Assembly (NCBI GenBank): GCA_016938135.1
Contig: JAFGVD010000046.1
Location: forward strand, 1-43,604
Source of the DNA: Coriobacteriia bacterium
Lineage (GTDB): Bacteria > Actinomycetota > Coriobacteriia > Anaerosomatales > Anaerosomataceae
DNA length: 43,604 bases
Direction: 5' to 3'
Shown here: positions 1-8,346 of the stretch, piece by piece
How the letters are laid out: each line of letters begins with the position of its first letter
How positions within the stretch are numbered: position 1 is the stretch's first letter
The notes under the pieces: generated by a model
The model's database searches: none
What the model was told of the DNA's origin: nothing
The model's input: only the letters and a program-made list of their open reading frames with translations
Translations under genes and position numbers: made by a program

Positions 1-64
1 ACCCGAGTCTGAGGACGGCGCCTTCGTGATCCCCGCCATCGTAGGAGCGGGGGAGGACGAATGA
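1..64 (+). CDS. gatC: GatC C-terminal fragment, Asp/Glu-tRNA amidotransferase subunit C (partial, 5' end outside window)
   Basis: The reading frame starting at base 2 is open and ends at a TGA at 62-64. It encodes a tail with the residues DGAFVIPAIVG followed by GEDE, which resembles the usual GatC C-terminus (an acidic stretch, F-V-V/I-P and a short tail). The stop overlaps the gatA start as ATGA, so the two genes are translationally coupled. GatC is the small subunit that holds GatA and GatB together in the heterotrimeric tRNA amidotransferase. Only about 20 codons are visible, so the call depends mainly on position and coupling to gatA. Confidence 0.75.
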   Translation, partial: PESEDGAFVIPAIVGAGEDE

Positions 65-1539
65 CCGATCTGAGCTCGCTCACCGCTGCCGACATCCGTG
101 ACGGCATCGCTGCCAAGGAGTTCTCTGCGCGCGAGGTGGCAGACGCCGCGTTCGCACGCGTCGAGGCTCTGGAGCCCCAGGTGCGCGCGTTCAACCAGCT
201 CACGCCCGAGTTGGCCGAGAAGGCTGCGAATCGCATCGACGCGATGGTGGCTGCGGGCGAGAAGCTGCCGCCGCTTGCCGGCGTCCCCGCGGGCATCAAA
301 GACAACATGAACCTGGTGGGCACGCGTACCACATGCTCATCCAGGATACTGGCCGACTATCAGTCGGCCTACGACTGTACCGCGGTCCGGCGGTTGCTGG
401 ACGCGGGCGCGCTTCCTGTGGGCAAATGCAATCTCGACGAGTTCGCTTTTGGCTCTAGCACGGAGAATTCGGCTTTTGGCCCTACTCGCAACCCGTGGGA
501 TCTGGAGCGAGTACCCGGAGGCAGCTCTGGCGGGAGCGCGGCGTGTGTCGCGGCCGGGATGGCGACCGTCTCGCTGGGCAGTGACACCGGCGGCTCTATC
601 CGGCAGCCGGGCGCGCTGACCGGCACTGTTGCGATGAAGCCCACCTACGGCCGTGTGAGCCGTTACGGGTGCGTGGCGTTCGCGAGTTCGCTTGACCAGA
701 TCGGTCCGTTCACTCGCAGCGTGCGGGATTCGGCGCTTGTCCTCAACGCCATAGCCGGCAAAGACGATATGGACGCCACGAGCGTCACACAAAGCGTACC
801 GGACTTCACTGCCGGCCTTGATGATGGCGTGAAGGGCCTGCGCGTGGGCATCGTTCGCGACATGCTGGAGCTTGAAGGTCTTGCTCCGGAGATCAAGGCC
901 AGCGTAGAGGCAGCCGCCGCACGCTTCGCGGCCCTGGGCGCGGAAGTGGACGACGTGGACATCCCCGCGGCACGTCATGGCCTCTCGGCGTACTACATAA
1001 TCGGTCCCGCCGAGGCGAGCAGTAACCTCGCACGCTTCGACGGCATCCGTTACGGCCACCGCGTGGACGACGCTTCCGATGTGCTCGACCTCTACATGCG
1101 GTCGCGCGCAGAGGGCTTCGGCCCCGAGAGCATCCGCCGCATCATGCTGGGCACCTACGTGCTGTCGGCCGGCTACTACGATGCCTACTATGGCCAGGCT
1201 CAGAAGGCCCGAACCCTCATCATCGAGGACTTCGCAAAGGCATTCGAGAGCTACGACGTGCTGTTGACACCCACCACTCCTGAGGTGGCATTCAAAATCG
1301 GCGAGAAGTCGACCGACCCGCTGGCGATGTATCTCTCGGACGTATTCACCATCCCGCTCAACCTTGCGGGTCTTCCTGGCGTGAGCATGCCGTGCGGCTT
1401 TTCCCGCGGACTACCTGTGGGGCTGCAGCTCATCGGTCGCCACTTCGATGAGGCGACGATGTTGCGGGCGGCGGCGGCTCTTGAGGCCGATCTCGCCTTG
1501 GACATGACGCCTGCCACGGTGCGCAGTCTTAAGGCCTGA
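61..1539 (+). CDS. gatA: Glutamyl/aspartyl-tRNA(Gln/Asn) amidotransferase subunit A
   Basis: This is the amidase subunit of GatCAB, which releases ammonia from glutamine so that GatB can convert Glu-tRNA(Gln) or Asp-tRNA(Asn) to the correct aminoacyl-tRNA in the cytoplasm. The 492-residue length is normal. The amidase-signature Ser-cisSer-Lys triad is visible: Lys80 in AGIKDN, Ser155 in the GGSSGGS segment at 153-159, and Ser179 in SDTGGSIR. The ATG start overlaps the gatC stop (ATGA), with a GGGGGAGG ribosome site just upstream. gatB follows after a 245-base gap rather than directly, which is looser than in many gatCAB operons. No frameshift or missing catalytic residue is seen. Confidence 0.97.
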   Translation: MTDLSSLTAADIRDGIAAKEFSAREVADAAFARVEALEPQVRAFNQLTPELAEKAANRIDAMVAAGEKLPPLAGVPAGIKDNMNLVGTRTTCSSRILADYQSAYDCTAVRRLLDAGALPVGKCNLDEFAFGSSTENSAFGPTRNPWDLERVPGGSSGGSAACVAAGMATVSLGSDTGGSIRQPGALTGTVAMKPTYGRVSRYGCVAFASSLDQIGPFTRSVRDSALVLNAIAGKDDMDATSVTQSVPDFTAGLDDGVKGLRVGIVRDMLELEGLAPEIKASVEAAAARFAALGAEVDDVDIPAARHGLSAYYIIGPAEASSNLARFDGIRYGHRVDDASDVLDLYMRSRAEGFGPESIRRIMLGTYVLSAGYYDAYYGQAQKARTLIIEDFAKAFESYDVLLTPTTPEVAFKIGEKSTDPLAMYLSDVFTIPLNLAGLPGVSMPCGFSRGLPVGLQLIGRHFDEATMLRAAAALEADLALDMTPATVRSLKA

Positions 1540-1716
1540 CTCGAACGGTTGCGGTTCTCGGGGGTATAGACCCTTATCGGTGTCAGTGCGGATGAGATGC
1601 GCTTCTTGGGCGGCACCACGGTGCTGCCGCAATCGGTGCGTGATTCGGCCATGGCGTTGTTGCACTAGCGTTTCATAGCCCCTTTCTTGTGCCGTCCCAC
1701 GCAGCGTGCACTTCCA

Positions 1717-1741
1717 GTAGAATCGGTGAGTGCGGTTCTAC
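1717..1741 (+). promoter_or_regulatory. Hairpin in the gatA-gatB spacer
   Basis: The arms GTAGAATCG (1717-1725) and CGGTTCTAC (1733-1741) form a 9-bp stem with one G-T pair and a 7-base loop. There is no T-run after it, so it does not look like an intrinsic terminator. The left arm also contains TAGAAT, which could be a -10 box for gatB, but I see no convincing -35 partner. The rest of the spacer (1540-1784) shows no convincing gene; the best short frame is under 30 codons. Confidence 0.35.
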
Positions 1742-1784
1742 GCAGTGGGTGCGTGGAGCGACGATGAACCGATAGGAGTCTTCT

Positions 1785-3317
1785 GTGGCCAAGGATCGTC
1801 TTACCGAGGTACTCGAGCGATATGAGGCTGTCATCGGCCTGGAGATACATACGGAGCTCACCTCTTTGAACAGCAAGATGTTCTGCGGGTGCCCCGTCGA
1901 GTTCGGTGGCGAGCCCAACACGCGTGTGTGCCCGGTGTGCCTGGGCATGCCCGGAGCTCTTCCGGTGCCCAATGAGGCGGCAGTGGAGGCGACGGTCCTC
2001 GCTGGTCTGGCCGTCAATTGCGATATCGCGCTGTGGAGCCAGTTCCATCGCAAGCAGTACTTCTATCCTGACATGCCCAAGGACTATCAGATCTCCCAGT
2101 ACGACCTGCCGTTTTGCAGCGGCGGCTACCTTGACGTGGAAGTCGAGGGCGACGCCGTGTGCGAGCGGGTCGACCGCAGCGGTGACGATGAGTACACCAC
2201 ACGTATCGGTGTCACCCGTATCCACCTGGAAGAGGACACCGGCAAGATGGTGCACGTGGGTGGCTCGGAAGGTCGGATCGCCGGCGCAGAGAAGAGCCTG
2301 GTGGACTTCAACCGTGCAGGTACGCCGCTCATGGAGCTTGTCACCGAACCGGACATCCGTACACCTGAGGAGGCACGTCGTTTCGCACAGAAGCTGCGTC
2401 TCATCATCGTGACGCTGGGTGTGAGCGACTGCAGCATGGAAGAGGGCTCCATGCGCGTGGACGGCAACGTCTCCGTCCGCTTGCGCGGTCAGACCGAGCT
2501 GGGAACGAAGTCTGAGATAAAGAACATGAACTCATTCAAGGCGCTGCATGACGCGCTTGCATTCGAGATCGTCCGGCAAGCCGACATGCTTGATGCCGGT
2601 GAGCAGGTGGTGCAAGAGACTCGGCACTGGGACGTAGGGGCGAAGCGCACGAGTTCGCTACGCAGCAAGGAAGAGGCGCACGACTACCGGTACTTCCCTG
2701 AGCCCGATATGGTGCCGTTCGCCTTCACGGAACAGTGGGTGCAGTCTATCGCTGATCGCCTGCCTGAGCTTCCGGACGCGATGCGCGAGCGCTTCATGGC
2801 CACATGGGATCTGCAGAAATACGATGCCACCGTCCTGACATCGGATCTGGCGATGGCCGAGTTCTACGAAGCCGCGATCGCCCAGGCTGGTGCCGGCCGG
2901 GCGAAGACCGTCGCCAACGTCATGATCAATGATCTCTCGGCGCATCTGAATGCAGCGGGGATCACCATGGATGAGAGCGCGGTCAAGCCCGCGATGGTGG
3001 CAGAGCTCGTAGGTCTTGTGGACGACGGCGCCATCTCCGGTAAGCAGGCCAAAGCGGTCTTCTCGGAGATGGTAGAGACCGGCGAGATGCCCTCGGCCAT
3101 CGTTGAGGCCCGAGGGATGAAGCAAGTCAGCGATACCGGCGCGATCGAGGCGGTGGTGGACGCGGTCCTGGCGGCCAATCCTGATGAGGTTGCGTCGTAC
3201 AAAGAGGGGAAGACCTCTTTGGTAGGCTGGTTCGTTGGCCAGGTCATGCGCGAGATGCGGGGGCAGGGAAACCCCCAGGTGGTCAACCAGGTGCTCAAGG
3301 ACAAGCTGGGCGGCTAG
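1785..3317 (+). CDS. gatB: Aspartyl/glutamyl-tRNA amidotransferase subunit B
   Basis: GatB is the tRNA-binding and transamidating subunit of GatCAB. The 510-residue protein begins with the family-typical Y-E-A-V-I-G-L-E-I-H segment and has the Cys motifs FCGCP and C-P-V-C-L-G-MPG in the first 70 residues. It also has the FYPDMPKDYQISQYD block and the DFNRAG-PLMELVTEPD block. The C-terminal ~150 residues are the YqeY-like helical tail domain used for tRNA recognition (known of the family). The start is GTG at 1785, preceded by the ribosome site TAGGAG at 1773-1778. It is co-oriented with gatC and gatA and works with them. All expected landmarks are present. Confidence 0.97.
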   Translation: MAKDRLTEVLERYEAVIGLEIHTELTSLNSKMFCGCPVEFGGEPNTRVCPVCLGMPGALPVPNEAAVEATVLAGLAVNCDIALWSQFHRKQYFYPDMPKDYQISQYDLPFCSGGYLDVEVEGDAVCERVDRSGDDEYTTRIGVTRIHLEEDTGKMVHVGGSEGRIAGAEKSLVDFNRAGTPLMELVTEPDIRTPEEARRFAQKLRLIIVTLGVSDCSMEEGSMRVDGNVSVRLRGQTELGTKSEIKNMNSFKALHDALAFEIVRQADMLDAGEQVVQETRHWDVGAKRTSSLRSKEEAHDYRYFPEPDMVPFAFTEQWVQSIADRLPELPDAMRERFMATWDLQKYDATVLTSDLAMAEFYEAAIAQAGAGRAKTVANVMINDLSAHLNAAGITMDESAVKPAMVAELVGLVDDGAISGKQAKAVFSEMVETGEMPSAIVEARGMKQVSDTGAIEAVVDAVLAANPDEVASYKEGKTSLVGWFVGQVMREMRGQGNPQVVNQVLKDKLGG

Positions 3318-3401
3318 CGTCAACTGAGCATCGAGGGGAGCGGTCAGACCCGTTCCGTGCTACCATAAGCCGCCCGAAGGCTCGCTCGTACGGAGGCATC
3401 A

Positions 3402-3776
3402 ATGGCGGCATCACCTGATAGCAGCAGAAAGTCCCGCAGGGGACGTAGCGACTGGGTACCCGGACAGGGCGCTGAAGCTCGAAAGAGCCAGACGTCCGGT
3501 CACCAGTACGTTGAGCAGTGCCGACGCCGCGCTATGGCCGTCAAGTCCAAACGCGAGTTCGGACAGTTGTCCATAGACACGCTGGTATACGTCGCCCGCG
3601 AACATCGTCTGACCACGATCCGGCTTGGTGCCGTCAAAGCCCTTGAAGCCGGGGACACCCGCAAGCATCTTGCTGCGCTCAGGTCCATCGAGCGCACCCC
3701 TGAAGCGGGACCACCCACGAGGGCAGCCGCTCATCAGGCGGGGGATATAGTACAGGCTCGTCTCGACGCGATGTAG
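3402..3776 (+). CDS. Small basic hypothetical protein
   Basis: I do not recognise this 124-residue protein. A GGAGG ribosome site at 3392-3396 sits 5 bases before the ATG, which is why I prefer it over the overlapping minus-strand frame. The first ~45 residues are rich in Ser, Arg, Lys and Gln and look disordered. Residues from about 58 to 105 are predicted by eye to be helical, with a pattern (L-V-Y-V-A-R-E-H-R, then T-I-R-L-G-A-V-K-A-L-E-A) that resembles a HEAT-like helical pair. It lies alone between gatB and a convergent minus-strand pair of genes. Function is unknown and existence is moderately supported. Confidence 0.5.
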   Translation: MAASPDSSRKSRRGRSDWVPGQGAEARKSQTSGHQYVEQCRRRAMAVKSKREFGQLSIDTLVYVAREHRLTTIRLGAVKALEAGDTRKHLAALRSIERTPEAGPPTRAAAHQAGDIVQARLDAM

Positions 3777-3787
3777 GGCAACCGGAG

Positions 3788-4099
3788 CTATTCGCTCTCG
3801 ATGACGGCGTCGATCTCCTCTTGTGTGCGGGCCAGGTCCGCGGCCATGTCGCTGGCCCAGTCCACGCCGTCAGCCTCGAACCCTTCAAGCTCATCGATCG
3901 TGACGTAGATCATCGAGATGAGCACGCCTCCAAAACGGCGAGCGATCACCAGCGTGTCGTCCTCGTCCTCGTCCTGGGCGTCTGTGAAGAGCACCGCGTA
4001 TTCTGGCGCGGGGAACTTCTCCTCGGCCTTCCGGATGATCTCCATGAGTGTTGCGTCAAACTCCATTTCGGCGTCACAGCCGACCATGCGTGTGAGCAT
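3788..4099 (-). CDS. Small acidic hypothetical protein
   Basis: The product is a 103-residue, strongly acidic protein I cannot assign. It has a D-A-Q-D-E-D-E-D-D acidic run near residues 40-48 and an acidic helical tail, with a possible beta-strand core (V-L-I-S-M-I-Y-V). No membrane segment or signal peptide is visible. A GGAGG-type ribosome site (complement of 4110-4114) precedes the ATG by about 10 bases. It lies 27 bases downstream of the single-pass membrane protein gene at 4127-5008 on the same strand, so the two probably form one transcript. Confidence 0.65.
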   Translation of the reverse strand: MLTRMVGCDAEMEFDATLMEIIRKAEEKFPAPEYAVLFTDAQDEDEDDTLVIARRFGGVLISMIYVTIDELEGFEADGVDWASDMAADLARTQEEIDAVIESE

Positions 4100-4126
4100 C
4101 TTTCTGGCACCTCCGCTTGAACAAGA

Positions 4127-5008
4127 TCAGGTCACGGGTATGTCGTCCACAGGTTCTGCCGGCAAGTCGTCGAGCACTTCGTAGCTCCAGTCGATCAATG
4201 CCCACTCGCCGCCGGCAAGCTCATAGACCGCCAACAGCCTTGGACTGTAGTCGTCGATTGCGTACTGCCGCCACTTGGTGATGGACACCGAGACCTGGGA
4301 AGGGGTCTCGGTGGTGATGCGCATGACGACGGCATCGGGCCAGTCTTGCCCCATGGTCTTCCATAGCGAATCACCGTCCGGCGAATCGATGGGGAAGTCG
4401 GTGTTGCCGAAAGGACCGCGAGAGATCATCTGGATCGTATCCCCCGAGAGCATATCGACCACGTCGCCCTCGTACACCTCGAAGGGCACCTCTTCAGCCA
4501 GCATCTCCGGTGATTGAACGGTGAACTCCAGGGCCGCGAAGACCGAGTCGCTGCTTGGATGGACGGCCCGGACCAGATACAGGTCGCCGTAGAAGTAGTC
4601 CTCCAGCGCATCCACGAATCCGGCCGAGTAGCCCGAGTCCACGACGCTGAACCCCGGAGCCAGCACGGCTGTCGCCTCGGCGATCAGTGCGGCGTCCCCG
4701 GCTGGTGCAACGGGCAGCTGCTCCGCGCAAGCGGGGTTCCATGCGATCCACTCGGACAGGCGATCGCCATCCGCGGGATCTGCGGGAGTCTCGCTCACCG
4801 TGACGGTGCTGACTGAGGGCTCATCCACCACCTGGTACATGATCAGACCGGCTGCGACGCTGCAGCCGCAGAGGAGGAGCATCACAAGCAGGATGATCCC
4901 CACGATCAGCCCGGTCCTCGGTCTTCTGCCAGCCGGTGGGCCGGCAGCCTCCGGTTCTTGTCCCGGAATCCGGGGTGGCGGGGCGTAGACCCCGTAGTCG
5001 TCGCTCAT
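4127..5008 (-). CDS. Single-pass membrane protein with a large extracytoplasmic domain, unknown function
   Basis: The 293-residue product starts with a Pro- and Gly-rich cytoplasmic segment (residues ~8-32), followed by R-R-P-R-T and one hydrophobic segment of ~24 residues rich in Leu, Ile and Val, with Cys-Gly-Cys inside it. The remaining ~230 residues are acidic and presumably outside the membrane. I chose the ATG at 5008 because GGAGGACAAC precedes it directly; an open frame extends upstream to 5083 without a ribosome site. A TATACT -10-like box lies on the minus strand at 5041-5046. The domain architecture (Pro-rich tail, single TM, extracellular domain) is common in actinobacterial DUF proteins, but I cannot name the family. 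Confidence 0.75.
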   Translation of the reverse strand: MSDDYGVYAPPPRIPGQEPEAAGPPAGRRPRTGLIVGIILLVMLLLCGCSVAAGLIMYQVVDEPSVSTVTVSETPADPADGDRLSEWIAWNPACAEQLPVAPAGDAALIAEATAVLAPGFSVVDSGYSAGFVDALEDYFYGDLYLVRAVHPSSDSVFAALEFTVQSPEMLAEEVPFEVYEGDVVDMLSGDTIQMISRGPFGNTDFPIDSPDGDSLWKTMGQDWPDAVVMRITTETPSQVSVSITKWRQYAIDDYSPRLLAVYELAGGEWALIDWSYEVLDDLPAEPVDDIPVT

Positions 5009-5163
5009 GTTGTCCTCCAGCGAAGTATGCGATGACGTAGAGTATACGGTCTCGCTTCCTACTCGGCACGGCATGTGCTGCATCCGGAGTACGATGGGCT
5101 TGCGACGATGGTGCGATTGCGGCAGACTGGCCGGAGCACAAAGCGGACTGACGGGTGGGTTTC

Positions 5164-5394
5164 ATGAGCAGCACGGACACACATCTCGGGCGTGGGGTAT
5201 TTCGCTCGATCCTCATCGACCATACGTGCGGTCATCGCCACGCACATCTGCTGCCGCTGCTGGTCGACGGGTCCGGTAGCCTTCTCGCCGTCATAGACAT
5301 CATCTCTGCCCAGCCGTGCCCGGCCTGTCTTCTGGCCGAGCAGGGTCTGCCGCCCATGTTGCCCGAGCGTCGGGCCAGCATGCAGGCGATGTGA
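5164..5394 (+). CDS. Small putative zinc-binding protein
   Basis: The 76-residue product has a C-G-H-R-H motif near residue 25 and a C-P-A-C motif near residue 54. Together they look like a four-ligand metal site, probably zinc. Nothing else is recognisable. A GTG at 5155 in the same frame is an alternative start; the ATG at 5164 has only a weak G-rich ribosome site (GACGGGTGGG). It precedes a GNAT-family gene by about 30 bases on the same strand and may share a transcript with it. It is short and would be missed by length cut-offs, but the Cys/His spacing argues for a real gene. Confidence 0.5.
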   Translation: MSSTDTHLGRGVFRSILIDHTCGHRHAHLLPLLVDGSGSLLAVIDIISAQPCPACLLAEQGLPPMLPERRASMQAM

Positions 5395-5427
5395 CCTGAG
5401 CGGCCGGGGCACCGGGGGGTGAGGCAT

Positions 5428-6234
5428 GTGCATGCCGATAGCGCACTAGCTGCGCGCATCGAGTCTTCGGGTGTCCGGGACATGGAGTCGTATGTGGTCG
5501 CGGCCCGTGACTCAGGCGTATACCCTGATGCCGCCTTCTTCAAGGTGGGCGGCGGCGTTGCTACGTGGTTCTCAGCGCACAACCTCCTGAACGGCTCCAT
5601 CGGCCTTGGTATGACCCGTCACGTGGAGCTTGAAGAGGTCGTCGCGCTGGAGGCGTTCTACAGGGAGCGCGGGTTGCGTCCGGTCCTGGACCTGTGCCCG
5701 CTTGCGGATCCTTCTCTGACCCGGTGGGTCACAGAACGTGGGTTTGCACCCATCTCCTACGAGAACGTACTGGCCCGCCGCATGGACGATGCTAACGACT
5801 TCGCGGCGCAGGCAGCGGGTCTTGAGGTGCTCGTAGGCGAGGCGGTCGACCGGCGGGTGTGGCTGGATCTGGAAGCTCGAGGGTTCACCGAAGACCAGCC
5901 GACCGAGGAGGACTACCGGGTGGCGAACGCCACGTCTCGGCGTGAAGATGCGACTCGCGTGGTCGTCATGGCGGATGACGTGCCCGCAGGCGCAGGCATG
6001 CTGACCGTCGATGCGGGGCTTGGTCACCTCAATGGCGATTCCACGCTGCCGGCGTTCCGGGGTCGCGGCGTGCAGCAGGCGGCTATCGCAGCGAGGCTCC
6101 GATGTGCGCGTGAAGCGGGTGCCGACGTCGTGTATGTGGAGACCGCTCCGGGTAGCGGCTCTCAGCGCAACATGGAGCGCATGGGCTTTCGCGTGCTGTA
6201 TACGCGGGTCACCCTGGCAGCGCACGGGTCCTGA
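5428..6234 (+). CDS. GNAT-family N-acetyltransferase-like protein
   Basis: The ~268-residue protein resembles two-domain GNAT proteins. The C-terminal half holds the acetyl-CoA-binding pattern: G-A-G-M-L-T-V, then G-D-S-T-L-P-A-F-R-G-R-G-V-Q-Q-A-A-I, then a terminal strand with Q-R-N-M-E-R-M-G-F-R-V-L-Y. The N-terminal half contains a degenerate repeat of the same fold (F-Y-R-E-R-G-L-R-P, W-V-T-E-R-G-F). The substrate cannot be told. I prefer the GTG at 5428 because GGGGGGTGAGG lies just upstream; GTG at 5419 is also in frame. A GCGCGC inverted repeat right after the stop (6237-6257) is a weak terminator candidate. Confidence 0.82.
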   Translation: MHADSALAARIESSGVRDMESYVVAARDSGVYPDAAFFKVGGGVATWFSAHNLLNGSIGLGMTRHVELEEVVALEAFYRERGLRPVLDLCPLADPSLTRWVTERGFAPISYENVLARRMDDANDFAAQAAGLEVLVGEAVDRRVWLDLEARGFTEDQPTEEDYRVANATSRREDATRVVVMADDVPAGAGMLTVDAGLGHLNGDSTLPAFRGRGVQQAAIAARLRCAREAGADVVYVETAPGSGSQRNMERMGFRVLYTRVTLAAHGS

Positions 6235-6391
6235 AGGCGCGCTCTACTCCTGCGCGCTTATGACCCTGTCACGATGCCTCCTGTTGGCTCCTTGCGCCGG
6301 GAACGCCGCGCTGTACGTAGAGGCTGCACCGCTCTATGGTTTTGCGCTGTGATACGCTTCGGGCGCTGAAAGCAGAGATGGGAGGGCGAAC

Positions 6392-7267
6392 ATGGAGAAG
6401 ATGAAGAGGCCTACGGTGGGTTTTGTCGGGACAGGTGTCATGGGTGAGCCCATGGCTGCACATCTTCTGGATGCCGGGTATCCTCTCGTGGTCTTCAATC
6501 GCACCAGATCACGTGCTGATTCGCTCGTCTCACGCGGCGCACGGTGGGCGTCCTCCGCAGGCGAGGTGGCTGCAGCGTCCGACATCGTCATCACCATCGT
6601 CGGCTACCCGCATGACGTGGAGGAGTGCTACCTGGGAGAGGGCGGCATCATCGAGCGCGCCCGTGAGGGAGCGCTGCTCGTCGACATGACCACATCAACA
6701 CCTTCGCTTGCGGTGCGGATCGCCAGTGCCGCTGCAAAGCGGGGCCTTCGTGCTCTTGATGCCCCGGTCTCCGGTGGCGATGTGGGCGCACGTGAGGCGC
6801 GTCTCACGATCATGGTGGGCGGCGATGAGGATGCGTTCAAAGAGGCGGAGCCGCTTTTCTCGGCAATGGGGAAGACCTGGACGCTGGCGGGCGGACCGGG
6901 TGCCGGTCAGCACACCAAGATGGCCAATCAGATAGCGATCGCCGGATCCATGCTGGGTGCGGTGGAAGCGTTCGCCTACGCCCGTGCGGCAGGACTCGAC
7001 CTTAAGACCACGCTGGACGCCATCAGCGCAGGTGCAGCGGGCAGTTTCTCGATGTCCACCTACGTGCCCCGCATCATCTCCGGGGATCTGGCTCCCGGCT
7101 TCTATGTGAAGCACTTCATCAAGGACCTGAGCATCGCCATCGATGAGGCCACCGGTCTGGGAATCGATCTGCCCGGGCTCGCTTTGGCCACGCAGCTCTA
7201 CGAACGTCTGGCCGAGAAGGACGGTGCCGAGCTGGGCACCCAGGCGCTTTGGCTGCTCTATCCGTGA
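6392..7267 (+). CDS. NAD(P)-dependent beta-hydroxyacid dehydrogenase (3-hydroxyisobutyrate dehydrogenase / tartronate semialdehyde reductase family)
   Basis: The 291-residue protein has the N-terminal Rossmann motif G-F-V-G-T-G-V-M-G (10-18) with an Asn-Arg-Thr at the end of strand 2, which suggests preference for NADP(H). It also has the substrate-binding block D-A-P-V-S-G-G (123-129) and the catalytic Lys176 in the G-A-G-Q-H-T-K-M-A-N-Q helix. These are the standard landmarks of the family, which oxidises or reduces small beta-hydroxyacids and semialdehydes in the cytoplasm. The exact substrate is not determined by sequence. The ATG follows the ribosome site GGGAGGG. Neighbours do not reveal a pathway. 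Confidence 0.9.
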   Translation: MEKMKRPTVGFVGTGVMGEPMAAHLLDAGYPLVVFNRTRSRADSLVSRGARWASSAGEVAAASDIVITIVGYPHDVEECYLGEGGIIERAREGALLVDMTTSTPSLAVRIASAAAKRGLRALDAPVSGGDVGAREARLTIMVGGDEDAFKEAEPLFSAMGKTWTLAGGPGAGQHTKMANQIAIAGSMLGAVEAFAYARAAGLDLKTTLDAISAGAAGSFSMSTYVPRIISGDLAPGFYVKHFIKDLSIAIDEATGLGIDLPGLALATQLYERLAEKDGAELGTQALWLLYP

Positions 7268-7378
7268 GGCATCTCACCGGGCATTCGTTCCCGTGACGTC
7301 AACGTCGGTCGACCCGGGTGATGTTAGAATCGTCGCCAGCACCCGTAGCCTATTCGAAGCTTTGAAGGTCGGAGTCGC

Positions 7379-7903
7379 ATGCTTGAACTGGTCGTCCTCT
7401 ACTTCGTCTACCGCAAGTTCTCACGGGTCGCACGCGCCAAAGGGCGCAGCGGCGCCTGGGGCTGGTTCGGTGTTGGAATGTGGATATCCGCCGAGTTCGT
7501 GGGTATCGGTCTGATCGACCCCTTGTTCTTCGAGCCGCTGACCGACCCGATGGTCGTACTCCGGCTGACAGCGGTGGGCCTCGGCTTCGGCCTGGTGGGG
7601 CTTTCCGCGGCATGGCTGGTGCTCCGCAACCTGGAGCCGTTGCAGCGTGCCAACCCCGCAGTCGATCCGGCGTCCGGTCCGGGCTCAGGGCGCGTGCATG
7701 TCGCAAGACGCGCCGACGTCCCGGTGCCTGCGCCCGCGCCGCCCGCGCCGATGCCCCTGGTTCCCGCAGGTTCTCCCGCGCCCTCAGGCAGCACGTTCGT
7801 GGGCTGGTGTGACGAGTGCAACGAGAACGTCTGGCTTACCGAGGATCAGGCCTGCCCGGTGCATGGTCCGGACACCGTCAGCGGTATCCGCCGACCGCTC
7901 TAG
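7379..7903 (+). CDS. Two-pass membrane protein with C-terminal zinc-ribbon-like motif
   Basis: This 174-residue protein has two hydrophobic segments (about residues 27-50 and 58-81). A linker rich in Pro and Ala follows (about 110-138), then a short C-terminal Cys cluster: Cys144, Cys147, Cys159 and His162, which could bind zinc. I do not recognise a named family. It starts with ATG at 7379 after the short purine-rich stretch AAGGTCGG. A TTAGAAT motif at ~7323 may be a -10 element. It is convergent with the Rrf2 regulator gene, with only 24 bases between the two stops. Confidence 0.7.
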   Translation: MLELVVLYFVYRKFSRVARAKGRSGAWGWFGVGMWISAEFVGIGLIDPLFFEPLTDPMVVLRLTAVGLGFGLVGLSAAWLVLRNLEPLQRANPAVDPASGPGSGRVHVARRADVPVPAPAPPAPMPLVPAGSPAPSGSTFVGWCDECNENVWLTEDQACPVHGPDTVSGIRRPL

Positions 7904-7927
7904 CGTCTTGCAGTGCGACCCTCGCGC

Positions 7928-8344
7928 TCAGATGAAGTACATGGCCTCGTCAGCTGACTCCAGCCGGATCTGGCGATGGGCAAGGTCTTGGAGCGTGACG
8001 TCGCCGAAGAAGTCATCCAGCGCACGTTCCGCTCCGGCCCACAGTTCGGTTGCAGCCGATCCCATGGTATGAGGCACGTCTATCAGTGTGCCCTCGATGG
8101 CACGTATCACTTCAGCCAATGTCACATCCTCGGCCGGACGTGCGAGGGAACATCCGCCGCCTGAGCCTCGCCTGCACGTCACGATGCCGGTCTTTCCCAG
8201 GAGCGTCATCTGTTGTTCGAGGAAGCGCCGAGGCATGCCAAGGCGTGCGGCGAGACTACCCACGGGCACGGGGGTCTCAGGGTCCTGCGCCGCCAATGCG
8301 ATGAGGAGCCGGACAGTGTAGTCGAGCCGCTGCGAGATGCGCAT
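7928..8344 (-). CDS. Rrf2-family transcriptional regulator, CymR-like, coupled to cysK
   Basis: The 138-residue protein has the Rrf2 winged-helix layout: M-R-I-S-Q-R-L-D-Y-T-V-R-L-L at the N-terminus, a recognition helix in L-G-M-P-R-R-F-L-E-Q-Q-M, and the wing R-R-G-S-G-G-G-C-S-L-A-R-P. It lacks the C-X5-C-X5-C cluster ligands of IscR, so it is probably not an Fe-S sensor. The start at 8344 lies two bases after the cysK stop, so the pair is one operon. In Bacillus and Staphylococcus, CymR represses cysteine genes and needs CysK as a partner (known). A similar role here is inference from the adjacency. An in-frame start 24 bases upstream would overlap cysK. Confidence 0.88.
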   Translation of the reverse strand: MRISQRLDYTVRLLIALAAQDPETPVPVGSLAARLGMPRRFLEQQMTLLGKTGIVTCRRGSGGGCSLARPAEDVTLAEVIRAIEGTLIDVPHTMGSAATELWAGAERALDDFFGDVTLQDLAHRQIRLESADEAMYFI

Positions 8345-8346
8345 GC

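Noticed and set aside
1540-1784. Small gene in the gatA-gatB spacer
   Set aside because: The best frame is about 23 codons with no ribosome site; only a hairpin is supported.
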